Assembly (NCBI GenBank): GCA_947567595.1
Contig: CANOMQ010000018.1
Coordinates: 1 to 64,000 of the forward strand
From: an uncultured Lachnospiraceae bacterium
Lineage (GTDB): Bacteria > Bacillota > Clostridia > Lachnospirales > Lachnospiraceae
Length of the DNA: 64,000 bases
Reading direction: 5' to 3'
The notes below the pieces were generated by a model. That model ran no database searches. It was not told the DNA's origin and worked only from the letters and a program-made list of their open reading frames with translations. Made by a program: the position numbers and the translations under genes. Shown piece after piece: positions 1 through 10,470 of the stretch (its first letter is position 1; each line of letters starts with the position of its first letter).

Positions 1-48
1 ATTGATAAGACATTGAAAGAAATAGGTGATAGCACATGGCTAAGCTAG
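1..48 (+). CDS. atpF: ATP synthase F0 subunit b, C-terminal end (partial)
   Basis: The first 15 codons read I-D-K-T-L-K-E-I-G-D-S-T-W-L-S and then TAG at 46-48. This resembles the amphipathic C-terminal end of subunit b of the F-type ATP synthase, the peripheral stalk that joins the membrane sector to subunit delta. The reading frame overlaps the atpH start (36) by 13 bases, which fits translational coupling inside the operon. Only the tail is present, so the call rests on the ending and on the gene order. Confidence 0.75.
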   Translation: MDKTLKEIGDSTWLS

Positions 49-581
49 TTTCCAAGACGTATGCGCAGGCGTTGTTTGAACTTGCCGTGGAAGAAAACAA
101 GACCGCCCCTTTTTTGGAGGAAACGGCGGGGCTTCTTGAGGTGATCCGCACAAACGCGGAGTTCGGACAGTTTATGAATCACCCGAAGATTCCGAAAGAG
201 AGTAAAATCGAAGTGGTGAAGAACGTGTTCGGCGGTAAGCTCAGCAAGGAGCTGGTTGGTTTTCTTGTGACGATTGTTGAGAAAGACCGTTATGCTGAGA
301 TTGAAGGCATTCTCGGCGAGTTTATCGCGGCGGTGAAGGAATACAACCATATCGGCACGGCTTACGTGACAACAGCCATAGCGTTGAATAATCAGGAAAA
401 ACAGGATATTGAGAGCCGTTTACTTGCTACCACCAAATACGAGACTATCGAGTGTGTTTACGATGTGGACGAAACACTGATAGGCGGTATGGTGATTCAA
501 ATGGGTGACAGGGTTGTGGACAGCAGTATTCGGACGAAGTTGGATAAGCTGCAGCGTGAGCTGCTTGCGATTCAGTTATAA
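36..581 (+). CDS. atpH: ATP synthase F1 subunit delta
   Basis: The 181-residue product has the usual length of subunit delta, which caps the alpha3-beta3 hexamer and binds the subunit b stalk. The N-terminal helical domain begins MAKLVSKTYAQALFELA, a typical opening for this family. The C-terminal part contains the conserved ending I-G-G-M-V-I-Q-M-G-D-R-V-V-D-S-S-I-R-T-K followed by L-D-K-L. It is the first complete gene here, overlapping the end of atpF and lying 40 bases before atpA. A weak AGGTGA sequence lies just upstream of the ATG. The order delta, alpha, gamma, beta, epsilon downstream makes the call secure. Confidence 0.97.
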   Translation: MAKLVSKTYAQALFELAVEENKTAPFLEETAGLLEVIRTNAEFGQFMNHPKIPKESKIEVVKNVFGGKLSKELVGFLVTIVEKDRYAEIEGILGEFIAAVKEYNHIGTAYVTTAIALNNQEKQDIESRLLATTKYETIECVYDVDETLIGGMVIQMGDRVVDSSIRTKLDKLQRELLAIQL

Positions 582-621
582 CTGTGAAAAGAGAAAATAA
601 ATAGAAAGGTGCAGATCCATT

Positions 622-2127
622 ATGAATTTAAGACCAGAAGAAATTAGTTCTGTGATTAAGGATCAGATTAAGAGATATGCCGCTGATTTGGAAGTATCGG
701 AAGTCGGTACGGTTATTCAGGTGGCAGATGGTATTGCACGTGTACATGGACTGGAAAAGGCAATGCAGGGCGAGCTTCTTGAGTTCCCCGGCGAGGTTTA
801 CGGCATGGTCATGAACCTTGAGGAGGACAATGTCGGTGCCGTATTGCTTGGAAGTTCCAAGAACATTAATGAAGGTGATACCGTAAAGACGACGAACCGC
901 GTTGTGGAGGTTCCCGTAGGCGACGCGATGCTTGGTCGTGTAGTCAATGCTCTTGGTCAGCCGATTGACGGCAAGGGTCCTATCGCAACTACAAAATATC
1001 GTCAGATTGAACGAGTGGCATCCGGTGTTATTACGAGAAAAGGTGTTGATACGCCGATGCAGACCGGTATTAAGGCTATTGATGCGATGGTTCCGATCGG
1101 AAGAGGACAGCGTGAGCTGATTATCGGTGACAGACAGACAGGTAAAACTGCGATTGCCATCGATACCATTATCAACCAAAAGGGTCAGAACATGAAATGC
1201 ATCTATGTTGCAATCGGTCAGAAGGCATCAACCGTTGCAAGCATTGTAAAGACTTTGGAGGAGTTTGGCGCGATGTCTTATACGACAATCGTTGCCGCTA
1301 CGGCGAGTGAGCTTGCTCCATTACAGTATATCGCACCGTATTCGGGCTGTGCGATTGGTGAGGAATGGATGGAGAACGGAGAGGACGTGCTGATTATTTA
1401 CGACGACTTGAGTAAGCACGCGGTTGCATACCGTACACTCTCATTGCTCTTAAAGCGTCCGCCCGGGCGTGAGGCGTTCCCCGGAGACGTATTCTATCTG
1501 CACTCAAGACTGCTTGAGCGTGCATGCCGCATGAATGATGAGTACGGCGGAGGTTCTATCACGGCATTGCCGATTATTGAAACACAGGCGGGCGACGTTT
1601 CCGCATATATTCCGACGAACGTAATTTCGATTACGGACGGTCAGATTTATTTGGAGACAGAGATGTTTAATTCCGGTTTCAGACCGGCTGTTAACGCAGG
1701 TCTTTCCGTTTCCCGAGTTGGTGGTTCCGCTCAGATCAAAGCGATGAAGAAGATTGCGGGTCCGATTCGTACGGAGCTTGCCCAGTACAGAGAGCTTGCA
1801 TCGTTTGCACAGTTTGGTTCGGATCTTGATCCGGATACCAAGGAACGACTGGAGCAGGGTGCGAGAATTAAGGAAATCCTAAAGCAGCCGCAGTATAAGC
1901 CGATGGCTGTGGAATATCAGGTTATCATTTTGTTTGTAGCGACGAAGAAATATCTGCTTGATGTGCCTGTCAGCGAGATTACGCGGTTTGAGGCGGAGCT
2001 CTTTGAGTTCCTCGATACGAAATATCCGCAGGTGCCAAAGGCAATCAGGGAAGAAAAGGTTATTTCAGACGAAACCGAAAAAACGCTTGTTGCAGCAATT
2101 GAAGAGTTTAAAGGACGTTTTCAATAA
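622..2127 (+). CDS. atpA: ATP synthase F1 subunit alpha
   Basis: The 501-residue product is the non-catalytic nucleotide-binding subunit of the F1 head. The Walker A motif GDRQTGKT lies at residues 169-176, and the segment [10 protein letters not shown] further on carries the conserved arginine that contributes to the catalytic site of the neighbouring beta subunit. The N-terminal beta-barrel and the C-terminal helical domain are both present, and the length is normal (about 500). An AGAAAGGTG ribosome site precedes the ATG. It lies between atpH and atpG in the standard bacterial order. Confidence 0.99.
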   Translation: MNLRPEEISSVIKDQIKRYAADLEVSEVGTVIQVADGIARVHGLEKAMQGELLEFPGEVYGMVMNLEEDNVGAVLLGSSKNINEGDTVKTTNRVVEVPVGDAMLGRVVNALGQPIDGKGPIATTKYRQIERVASGVITRKGVDTPMQTGIKAIDAMVPIGRGQRELIIGDRQTGKTAIAIDTIINQKGQNMKCIYVAIGQKASTVASIVKTLEEFGAMSYTTIVAATASELAPLQYIAPYSGCAIGEEWMENGEDVLIIYDDLSKHAVAYRTLSLLLKRPPGREAFPGDVFYLHSRLLERACRMNDEYGGGSITALPIIETQAGDVSAYIPTNVISITDGQIYLETEMFNSGFRPAVNAGLSVSRVGGSAQIKAMKKIAGPIRTELAQYRELASFAQFGSDLDPDTKERLEQGARIKEILKQPQYKPMAVEYQVIILFVATKKYLLDVPVSEITRFEAELFEFLDTKYPQVPKAIREEKVISDETEKTLVAAIEEFKGRFQ

Positions 2128-2149
2128 AAGAAGGGGGGACTGAATATTT

Positions 2150-3001
2150 ATGGCCTCTATGAGAGATATCAAACGGCGTAAGGGCTCCGTACAGAGTACG
2201 CAGCAGATTACAAAGGCCATGAAGCTTGTTTCCACCGTCAAACTGCAAAGAGCGAAGGGACGTGCGGAGAAGTCTAAGACTTATTTTAAATGCATGTATG
2301 ATACGGTGGTTTCCATGCTTTCCAAGGCAGGGGATATTAATCACCCGTTCTTAAAGCAGAATGTTTCCCCGAAGAAAGCGGTGATTGTGATTACCGGAAA
2401 CAGGGGACTTGCAGGAGGCTATAATTCCAATATTATCAAGCTTGTCAAAGACAACGACTGGAATAAGGACGATTTGATTATTTACCCGATCGGAAGTAAG
2501 GGACGGGATACCTTTGCAAGGCTTGGCTATCAGATGGGAAACGACTACTCAGCGGCGATTGAGGAGCCTATCTATGCAGATGCGATGACAATCAGCAGTC
2601 AGGTGCTCAGTGATTTTTCAAGCGGTAAGGTAGGCGAAATTTACATTGTTTACACGGGCTTTAAGAATACCGTGACGCATATTCCGACAAGGCTGAAGCT
2701 CCTTCCGATTAAGATTGAGGACGAGCGCAGCGCTGACGACAAGGCGGTGCTGGATTTTGAGCCGGAGACGGAGGAAGCGATTGACTTGATTATTCCGAAG
2801 TATATCACAAGTCTGATATACGGGGCAATGGTCGAGGCGGTTGCGAGTGAAAACGGCGCCAGAATGCAGGCGATGGACAATGCGACCAACAATGCGGACG
2901 AGATTATTTCGAATTTGTCGCTGCTTTACAACAGGGCGCGTCAGAGTGCGATTACACAGGAATTAACAGAGATTATCGCGGGTGCTCAGGCAATTTCATA
3001 A
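2150..3001 (+). CDS. atpG: ATP synthase F1 subunit gamma
   Basis: The 283-residue product is the central rotor shaft of F1. It starts MASMRDIKRRKGSVQSTQQI followed by T-K-A-M-K-L-V-S, the conserved N-terminal helix. It ends N-R-A-R-Q-S-A-I-T-Q-E-L-T-E-I, the conserved C-terminal helix that packs inside the alpha-beta hexamer. The central Rossmann-like part, with the segment V-I-V-I-T-G-N-R-G-L-A-G-G-Y-N, is typical. A strong AGGGGGGA ribosome site precedes the ATG. The gap to atpD is 59 bases and contains no clear hairpin. Confidence 0.98.
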   Translation: MASMRDIKRRKGSVQSTQQITKAMKLVSTVKLQRAKGRAEKSKTYFKCMYDTVVSMLSKAGDINHPFLKQNVSPKKAVIVITGNRGLAGGYNSNIIKLVKDNDWNKDDLIIYPIGSKGRDTFARLGYQMGNDYSAAIEEPIYADAMTISSQVLSDFSSGKVGEIYIVYTGFKNTVTHIPTRLKLLPIKIEDERSADDKAVLDFEPETEEAIDLIIPKYITSLIYGAMVEAVASENGARMQAMDNATNNADEIISNLSLLYNRARQSAITQELTEIIAGAQAIS

Positions 3002-3039
3002 AAACGCCAAGGTGTTCTTGCACTTCGTGAAAATAATAA

Positions 3040-4452
<1,413 letters not shown>

Positions 4453-4463
4453 GAGGTGCTGCT

Positions 4464-4868
4464 ATGGCTGAAAAGTTCAAGCTTACAATTGTGACACCTG
4501 ACCGTGAATTTTTTAACGAAGAGGCGGAGATGGTGGAGTTCAATACAACGGAGGGCGAAATCGGTGTCTATGCGGGGCATGCGCCTTTGACGGTGATTGT
4601 GAAGCCCGGTATTCTGACGATTACGCAGGGGGAGCGCGTGCGCAATGCGGCGCTTCATGCGGGATTTGTGCAGATTCTTCCGGAGGAGATTACGATTCTT
4701 GCGGAGATTATTGAGTGGCCGGAGGAGATTGACAAGGAGCGTGCCGAGGAGGCAAGACAGAGAGCCGAGGGCAGACTTGCCGAGCGAAGCGCGAATATTG
4801 ACCTTGACAGGGCTCAGGCGGCGCTGATGAGGGCGGTTGCGCGTATTAATGCCGCTGCATTGAAATAA
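4464..4868 (+). CDS. atpC: ATP synthase F1 subunit epsilon
   Basis: The 134-residue product is the rotor subunit that joins gamma to the c-ring and can act as an inhibitor of hydrolysis. The N-terminal beta-sandwich contains V-E-F-N-T-T-E-G-E-I-G-V-Y-A-G-H-A-P-L, the conserved E-G-x-x-G-x-x-x-x-H-A-P signature. The C-terminal part is the expected pair of helices, rich in Glu, Arg and Ala. AGGAGGTGCTGCT precedes the ATG. It is the last gene of the operon and is followed by a terminator. Confidence 0.98.
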   Translation: MAEKFKLTIVTPDREFFNEEAEMVEFNTTEGEIGVYAGHAPLTVIVKPGILTITQGERVRNAALHAGFVQILPEEITILAEIIEWPEEIDKERAEEARQRAEGRLAERSANIDLDRAQAALMRAVARINAAALK

Positions 4869-4888
4869 AGGATATTGACTTTGTGGGA

Positions 4889-4926
4889 GCCATTGTCTGA
4901 GGAGGGACTTAGACAATGGCTTTTCA
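4889..4926 (+). terminator. Rho-independent terminator of the atp operon
   Basis: A perfect 10-base stem (GCCATTGTCT at 4889-4898 with AGACAATGGC at 4911-4920) encloses a 12-base loop and is followed by TTTTC. It lies 20 bases after the atpC stop codon. The T run is short, so termination may be partial. Confidence 0.8.
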
Positions 4927-4986
4927 AAACAGACGGTAAGGGAGTGCAAAATCAAAGATTTTACACAGCGGAAATGGAGGGCTGTT

Positions 4987-6096
4987 ATGAAAAGTGCAAA
5001 AAAGAGTTTGAGAATGTTGGCAGTTGTGTTGGCGCTTGCAATGGCGGTTGCGTTCGGTATGCCGGGGAATGTGATGACGGCGCAGGCAAGGAAGACGTAT
5101 CATATTACGGCGAAGGCGGCTGCGGGGGGCGGCATTACTGATGAAGGGACGCATAATGTAAGGGAAGATGATGATAAGACGTACCATATTTACCCTGATC
5201 CGGGGCACCGGGTAAATTATGTTACAATTGACGGGAAAAATATCGGGGCGGTTACGGAATATACATTTGAGGACGTTGACGACGACCATGAAATCTGTGT
5301 GTATTTTATTTCGGGCACGGCGGAAAGCGCTGTCAGCAAAAAGTCTCTGAATGTGCTGGGAAGCTTTTCCTTAAAGAACGGTTCGGGTTCCTATGCGCCC
5401 AATACGAAGGTGACGGTTGACGCCGGAGTGGTGGCAGGATTTCGGTTTGCAGGGTGGACTGCTTCGGACGGGAGGATTTATCCGTCGGCAGTGACGACCA
5501 TTGCTATGCCGAAGTATGATTTGATTTTGTATGCGAACTGGGTCGCGGAGGGCATGGACGGCGTGATGAGTCAGATTGCCACGACGAACCTGAAGGACGA
5601 ACAGATATTTGGATGGGCGGCGATAACGGACAAGCTTGGGACGTTTACGGCGAAGGATTTGCAGAACGGTTCGGGCAACACAATGAATATGAGTATTGGC
5701 GGCTTTAATTGCTATGTTGATGCGGCGGCGATTGCTGTTTTAAATACAAGACCGGGCATGGCGCTGAATGTTTCGTATGGCGCGGACGCAAGCTTTACGT
5801 TCTATGGCGATATGGATAATTCGCTGTTTTTCGGGACGGAGCTTAGTTATATGTGTACGACGAAATCCGTGGGCGCGGTGCATGAGAAGGAAATTCATTT
5901 TGCGGAGCCGGGGGTAATCGGTACGGCGGTTACGGCGAATGTGCTTTTGCCGGAGGCGGTTGCCGGTCAGGCGGCGTATGTTTATCTTGTTGACGCAAAC
6001 GGGAATGAGGCGTTGTATCTTCCGGTGGTTGTTGACGGGGCAAACAGGGTGAGTGTGCCGTTGTCGGCGAAGGTGGATTTTCGGATAAAATATTAA
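4987..6096 (+). CDS. Secreted InlB/Listeria-Bacteroides-repeat protein
   Basis: The 369-residue product begins with a classical signal peptide (K-S-A-K-K-S-L then a hydrophobic core, cleavage probably after A-Q-A near residue 35). Residues about 37-100 resemble a bacterial beta-rich repeat (Y-H-I-T-A-K-A... P-G-H-R-V-N-Y-V-T-I-D-G). Residues about 115-175 look like an InlB B-repeat or Listeria-Bacteroides repeat, with the typical A-G-F-R-F-A-G-W-T then Y-A-N-W-V. The remaining C-terminal half is beta-rich and has no recognised domain, LPxTG motif or membrane anchor, so the protein is probably released or non-covalently bound. GGAGGGC precedes the ATG. The specific function is unknown. Confidence 0.8.
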   Translation: MKSAKKSLRMLAVVLALAMAVAFGMPGNVMTAQARKTYHITAKAAAGGGITDEGTHNVREDDDKTYHIYPDPGHRVNYVTIDGKNIGAVTEYTFEDVDDDHEICVYFISGTAESAVSKKSLNVLGSFSLKNGSGSYAPNTKVTVDAGVVAGFRFAGWTASDGRIYPSAVTTIAMPKYDLILYANWVAEGMDGVMSQIATTNLKDEQIFGWAAITDKLGTFTAKDLQNGSGNTMNMSIGGFNCYVDAAAIAVLNTRPGMALNVSYGADASFTFYGDMDNSLFFGTELSYMCTTKSVGAVHEKEIHFAEPGVIGTAVTANVLLPEAVAGQAAYVYLVDANGNEALYLPVVVDGANRVSVPLSAKVDFRIKY

Positions 6097-6155
6097 TTAC
6101 GAACGAATAATCAGGGAAATGCATATGATAATCATAAAAACGAGGAGCTCGAAAA

Positions 6156-6740
6156 ATGGATTATTATAAAGCATTTCCTTTTTATATGGGGTACCGCGAT
6201 ACTTCCTACAATAATATTCCGTATCAGGGCTATGGACAATGGAGGGCGCAGGCTGCACAGCAGTCTATGGGGCAGCCGATGATGCTTCCGGAGGACAGGA
6301 TACTGGAGGATATGGAGTATCTGCAGCAGATGTACCCTACGTATGCGAAAAATTATCAGGGTGTAATTAGCAGTGTGGTTGATAAAATGGATTACGACGG
6401 TAGCTTTATCTATGACCAGTATCCTGACAAGTTGAGCATACAGCGTATGGTGGCGAGCGTGATGACCGTGATTAAGGCGAACGAGGACAAGGAGCATGTG
6501 GGCGGCGAGGTGAAAAAGAGGCAGGAGATGGAGCTGGAGACGCAAATGCAGATGGAGGCGGATACGGAAACGGATACGGTGAATGCAGGTGCGATTGTGA
6601 CTGCCGATACGCTGACGGAGCGGGCGCCGTGGGGTGAGAAGGAGCCGTGGATTCGAGAGCTTGTGACGGTTCTGATGTATTATGAAATCCTTGCGCACAG
6701 GAAGCGCAGGCAGAAGAAATATTGGGGCATGTCGATTTAA
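6156..6740 (+). CDS. Hypothetical protein, conserved-looking in Clostridia
   Basis: The 194-residue product has no signal peptide or membrane segment. The N-terminal 50 residues are rich in Tyr, Gln, Met and Pro. A compact middle part (M-L-P-E-D-R-I-L-E-D-M-E-Y-L-Q-Q-M-Y-P) follows, then an acidic linker and a basic C-terminal end (H-R-K-R-R-Q-K-K-Y). CGAGGAG precedes the ATG with good spacing, and a strong terminator follows. I do not recognise a family. The composition loosely recalls small spore- or envelope-associated proteins of Clostridia, but nothing in the sequence proves it. Confidence 0.7.
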   Translation: MDYYKAFPFYMGYRDTSYNNIPYQGYGQWRAQAAQQSMGQPMMLPEDRILEDMEYLQQMYPTYAKNYQGVISSVVDKMDYDGSFIYDQYPDKLSIQRMVASVMTVIKANEDKEHVGGEVKKRQEMELETQMQMEADTETDTVNAGAIVTADTLTERAPWGEKEPWIRELVTVLMYYEILAHRKRRQKKYWGMSI

Positions 6741-6746
6741 GCGCAC

Positions 6747-6781
6747 GAGTAGGGAAGATAACTTCCCTACTCAATTTTTTT
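6747..6781 (+). terminator. Rho-independent terminator
   Basis: A perfect 11-base stem (GAGTAGGGAAG at 6747-6757 with CTTCCCTACTC at 6762-6772) with a 4-base loop is followed by AATTTTTTT. It ends the transcript of the hypothetical gene at 6156. Confidence 0.92.
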
Positions 6782-6835
6782 GCGCGCGGAGAATAGACTC
6801 TCTGCCAGATTAGGAATAGAAAGTAAAAATCTGAA

Positions 6836-6864
6836 TTGATATATACACGCGAAACAGGTATAAT
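6836..6864 (+). promoter_or_regulatory. Sigma-A type promoter for the methyltransferase gene
   Basis: TTGATA at 6836-6841 and TATAAT at 6859-6864 are separated by exactly 17 bases. The start codon at 6932 lies about 60 bases after the predicted transcription start. Confidence 0.8.
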
Positions 6865-6886
6865 GTCAATATGATAAAACATTCAG

Positions 6887-6910
6887 AGCACTAGCTTAAT
6901 CAGTGCTTTT
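6887..6910 (+). promoter_or_regulatory. Small hairpin plus T run in the 5' leader
   Basis: AGCACT (6887-6892) pairs with AGTGCT (6902-6907), followed directly by TTT. It lies between the promoter at 6836 and the ribosome site of the gene at 6932. It could act as a weak attenuator, but the stem is only 6 base pairs. Confidence 0.35.
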
Positions 6911-6931
6911 GTACAGGGAGGAAAAGAACTA

Positions 6932-7819
6932 ATGTTTGACAGACTGAGAGGAATGCAGGAGCAAAAAGCGGCGCTAAAACGTGATGAAAATCATTTTAGC
7001 AGAATGCTTACAGGGATTACGAAGGAGCAGTTTGGTTTGGAAATCGGACCGTCGCTTCGCCCCTGTGCGCCAAAAAGCGAGGGGTATCATGTAGAAATCG
7101 TAGATTGGTTAAGCCGGGAAGCGTTGATTGAAAAGTATCAGGGCATGGGGCTTGACACGAGCCGGATTGAGGAAGTGGATTATATATGGGACGGGCGTTC
7201 ATACGCGCAGGTGACGGGAAAATGTGGCAGTTATGACTATATCATTGCGTCCCATGTGATTGAACATGTGCCGGATTTTATCGGGTTTTTAAAGGACTGC
7301 TCTAGTATGCTCAAGCCCAACGGTATTTTGTCGATTGCCGTGCCGGACAAGCGGTTTACGCTGGATCATTTCCGAATGGTGACAACGACGGGAAAGGTTA
7401 TCAATGACTATCTTTCGAATGAGCAGTATGGCTCGATGGGGGCGCTGACGGATTACTGGAACCATGTTGTCCGTAGGGACGGGCTGGAGTCGTGGCCAAG
7501 AACGCAGGATAAAAAAATCAAAAAAGAGTATGCGTTTATTCATGATGAGGAGTTCAACCGTAAAAACTATAAGGAAAGCGTAGGGGTAAAGGGCGCCCGC
7601 GATTTTCACCAAAATGTCTTTACGCCGGCATCGTTTGAGCTGCTGATTTATGAGCTGTGGGAGTATGATTTGATTGATTTGAAAATAGAGACCTTGTATG
7701 ACACGACGGCGGAGGAGTTTATCGTGTCAATGCGAAAAGCGCAGCAGCGTCCTGTGATGACGGACGAGGAGCGTATGGAGCTGATACGCAGGGCATCCCG
7801 TGAGAATGTAATAGATTGA
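6932..7819 (+). CDS. Class I SAM-dependent methyltransferase
   Basis: The 295-residue product has the class I methyltransferase fold of the Methyltransf_11 type. The N-terminal part has E-I-G-P-S-L-R-P in the place of the usual glycine-rich SAM loop. A motif Y-D-Y-I-I-A-S-H-V-I-E-H-V-P-D (strand 4 and following helix) is followed by M-L-K-P-N-G-I-L-S-I-A-V-P-D-K, the classic strand 5 region. The substrate is unknown; similar proteins occur among sugar and lipid methyltransferases. It has its own promoter. GGGAGGAAAAG precedes the ATG. The GH3 gene follows after 39 bases and may be cotranscribed. Confidence 0.85.
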   Translation: MFDRLRGMQEQKAALKRDENHFSRMLTGITKEQFGLEIGPSLRPCAPKSEGYHVEIVDWLSREALIEKYQGMGLDTSRIEEVDYIWDGRSYAQVTGKCGSYDYIIASHVIEHVPDFIGFLKDCSSMLKPNGILSIAVPDKRFTLDHFRMVTTTGKVINDYLSNEQYGSMGALTDYWNHVVRRDGLESWPRTQDKKIKKEYAFIHDEEFNRKNYKESVGVKGARDFHQNVFTPASFELLIYELWEYDLIDLKIETLYDTTAEEFIVSMRKAQQRPVMTDEERMELIRRASRENVID

Positions 7820-7858
7820 TAAGAAGCAGTAAAATTGCAAATAAAGGAGGAACTGCAA

Positions 7859-10282
7859 ATGCAAAAATGGACACGTGTTCTATATCAGCCGGGTATTGCG
7901 CTTAGTGAAAATGGCGAGAGGGTGACAGCTTGTAAAAAGCATATCGCGCTTTCAAAGGAGGCGGCAAAGGAAGGCATGGTTCTTCTGAAAAATGAAGGAA
8001 ATGTCCTTCCGCTTGCAAAAGGGAGCAAGGTGGTGCTGTTTGGAAAAGCCAGCTTTGATTATGTGCGGGGCGGCGGCGGAAGCGGCGAAGTGACGGTTTC
8101 TTATGCGAGAAATCTGTATGAAGGTCTGAAAATTATGAAAGACAAGGTGACGGTATTTGAGGAACTTTCGGCTTTTTACCGCGATAATGTAAAGGCGCAG
8201 TATCAGGCGGGAAGGGTTCCGGGAATGACGATAGAACCGGAGATTCCGGAGGCGCTGTTAAAAAAGGCAAGGGCATATACGGACACGGCAATTATTACGA
8301 TATGCCGTTTTTCCGGTGAAGGCTGGGACAGAAAAAGCATTGTGGATACCGAGAACAAAAATCTATGTGAGAGTGAGAAAGAAATGGCAGAGCGTTCCGC
8401 AGAGATATTTGAAGATGGTGATTTCTGTCTGACACACGCGGAACAGGCAATGGTAAATGCAGTAAAGACAAGCTTTGATAAGGTGATTGTCGTCATGAAT
8501 GTCGGCGGCATGGTGGATTCATCATGGTTTTATGAGGATAGCCGCATACAGTCTGTGCTGATGGCATGGCAGGGCGGTATCGAGGGCGGTCTTGCGGCGG
8601 CGGAGCTTCTGACGGGGGAGGGAAATCCGAGCGGCAAGCTTGTGGACACTTTTGCAAAGGAGCTGGATGATTATCCGTCTACCGAAAATTTCCATGAGTC
8701 CGAGCGCTATGTGGACTATACGGAGGATATCTATGTGGGATACCGCTATTTTGAGACAATTCCCAATGCGGCAGACAAGGTAAATTATCCGTTTGGATTT
8801 GGGCTTTCCTACACAGACTTTGCGCTGAATGCGGGGGCGGCGTATGAGGAAAACGGCAGGATTTATGTGCCTGTGATGGTCACCAATGTCGGCAAAACGG
8901 CAGGAAAAGAAGTCGTGCAGGCTTATTTTGGCGCGCCGCAAGGAAAGCTTGGAAAGCCGGCAAAACAGCTTGCGACATTTCAAAAGACAAGGCTGTTACA
9001 GACAGGGGAGAGTCAGAACGTGATCCTTTCATGGGAGATTGACAGCATGGCGTCCTATGATGACCTTGGAACGATTAAGAAGTCAGCCTATGTTTTGGAA
9101 AAGGGAAGCTATTGCTTTTACGTCGGGGTATCGGTACGCGATGTCGTGGAGCTGCCATATCATTATGAAGTGCAGGAGGGCAGGGTGGTGCGTCAGTTGT
9201 CCGAAAAATGTGCGCCGACAAGCTTAGGGAAAAGAATGCTTGCAGATGGAAGCTATGAAGCGCTGCCTATTACGACGCCTGTTGAGACAGATGCGAATGC
9301 ATTGGAGCCGCTGCCTGTTGAAAAGACAGACGGTTTTGCACCGACGGTACGGGCGAGGGGACGCTATCATTTGTGGCGCAATTCTTTGGCACAGCAGCAC
9401 CATTTCTTAAAAGAGGTGGCAGAGGGCAATATCACTTTAGATGAATTTATGAGCCAGCTTTCCGACGAAGACCTTGCACATCTTTTGGGCGGACAGCCAA
9501 ATACAGGGGTTGCCAATACGTTTGGGTGGGGAAACCTGCCGGAGTATGGTGTTCCGAATGTGATGACGGCAGACGGACCGGCGGGACTGCGGATTGCGCC
9601 GGAATGCGGTGTCTGCACGACGGCATGGCCTTGCGCGACACAACTTGCCTGTACGTGGAATGAGGAGCTTGTGGAACGCGTCGGCGAAGCAGGAGGGGCG
9701 GAGGTTAAGGAGAACAATATAGCAGTGTGGCTGACTCCGGCAGTCAATATCCACAGAAGTCCTCTGTGCGGGCGCAACTTTGAGTATTATTCCGAAGACC
9801 CGTTCCTGACCGGAACGCTTGCGGCGGCGATGGTGCGCGGTATCCAGAGCAATCACGTCGGTGCGGCGGTGAAGCATTTTGCCCTCAACAATAAGGAGAC
9901 AAACCGCAAAAACAGTGATTCGAGGGCTTCCGAGCGCGCTATTAGGGAACTTTACTTAAGAGCGTTTGAAATCATTGTGAAGGAGGCAAAACCGTGGGCA
10001 GTGATGTCCTCCTACAATATTGTAAACGGGCACCGCGCATCTGAAAACAGGGAGCTGTTGGAGGATATTCTCCGCGGGGAGTGGGGATTTGACGGCGTGG
10101 TCACAACGGACTGGTGGACAAATGGCGAACACTATAAGGAAGTCAAGGCAGGAAATGACATCAAGATGGCGACCGGATTTCCGGAGCGCTTGTCAGAAGC
10201 CCTGCAGAAAGGAATTCTTACCCGCGGCGATATGGAAATCTGCGCAAAAAGGGTGCTGGATCTGATTTTGAAAATAGATTAA
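7859..10282 (+). CDS. GH3 beta-glucosidase with reversed domain order
   Basis: The 807-residue product (start chosen at the ATG at 7859, behind AAAGGAGGAA) is a glycoside hydrolase family 3 enzyme whose domains are in swapped order. The alpha/beta-sandwich domain comes first (E-G-M-V-L-L-K-N-E-G-N-V-L-P-L near residue 40), then a fibronectin III-like domain, and the TIM-barrel domain is last. The barrel carries M-T-A-D-G-P-A-G-L-R, R-N-F-E-Y-Y-S-E-D-P and K-H-F-A-L-N-N. The nucleophile is probably Asp751 in G-V-V-T-T-D-W. This order is known from Butyrivibrio fibrisolvens and Ruminococcus albus BglA-type enzymes. No signal peptide is visible, so it probably acts on imported oligosaccharides in the cytoplasm. 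Exact sugar specificity cannot be read. Confidence 0.92.
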   Translation: MQKWTRVLYQPGIALSENGERVTACKKHIALSKEAAKEGMVLLKNEGNVLPLAKGSKVVLFGKASFDYVRGGGGSGEVTVSYARNLYEGLKIMKDKVTVFEELSAFYRDNVKAQYQAGRVPGMTIEPEIPEALLKKARAYTDTAIITICRFSGEGWDRKSIVDTENKNLCESEKEMAERSAEIFEDGDFCLTHAEQAMVNAVKTSFDKVIVVMNVGGMVDSSWFYEDSRIQSVLMAWQGGIEGGLAAAELLTGEGNPSGKLVDTFAKELDDYPSTENFHESERYVDYTEDIYVGYRYFETIPNAADKVNYPFGFGLSYTDFALNAGAAYEENGRIYVPVMVTNVGKTAGKEVVQAYFGAPQGKLGKPAKQLATFQKTRLLQTGESQNVILSWEIDSMASYDDLGTIKKSAYVLEKGSYCFYVGVSVRDVVELPYHYEVQEGRVVRQLSEKCAPTSLGKRMLADGSYEALPITTPVETDANALEPLPVEKTDGFAPTVRARGRYHLWRNSLAQQHHFLKEVAEGNITLDEFMSQLSDEDLAHLLGGQPNTGVANTFGWGNLPEYGVPNVMTADGPAGLRIAPECGVCTTAWPCATQLACTWNEELVERVGEAGGAEVKENNIAVWLTPAVNIHRSPLCGRNFEYYSEDPFLTGTLAAAMVRGIQSNHVGAAVKHFALNNKETNRKNSDSRASERAIRELYLRAFEIIVKEAKPWAVMSSYNIVNGHRASENRELLEDILRGEWGFDGVVTTDWWTNGEHYKEVKAGNDIKMATGFPERLSEALQKGILTRGDMEICAKRVLDLILKID

Positions 10283-10436
10283 AAAAAGCACTTATGAGCA
10301 ATTTTAATAATTTGGCGTTAGCTGGACATACTAATTGCAGAGCTGCAATATCCGATACAATTGCGTTTTGCGGCAAGGATTGTCTTGCAATATGGAAAAA
10401 GTTGACATAAATAATATTAAAAAAAGATGAATTTCA

Positions 10437-10465
10437 TTGACTAACTTGCATTGAAAAGTTATAAT
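10437..10465 (+). promoter_or_regulatory. Near-consensus promoter of the SRP RNA
   Basis: TTGACT (10437-10442) and TATAAT (10460-10465) are 17 bases apart. The predicted start, about 10471-10472, coincides with the first base of the closing helix of the SRP RNA. The strength fits a stable RNA gene. Confidence 0.9.
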
Positions 10466-10470
10466 AGAAG

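Noticed and set aside
628-1179. Leftward open frame inside atpA
   Set aside because: Antisense shadow of a highly conserved gene.
5930-6882. Leftward open frames over 5930-6882
   Set aside because: Rich in Arg, His, Pro and Ser without start signals; shadows of the genes at 4987 and 6156.
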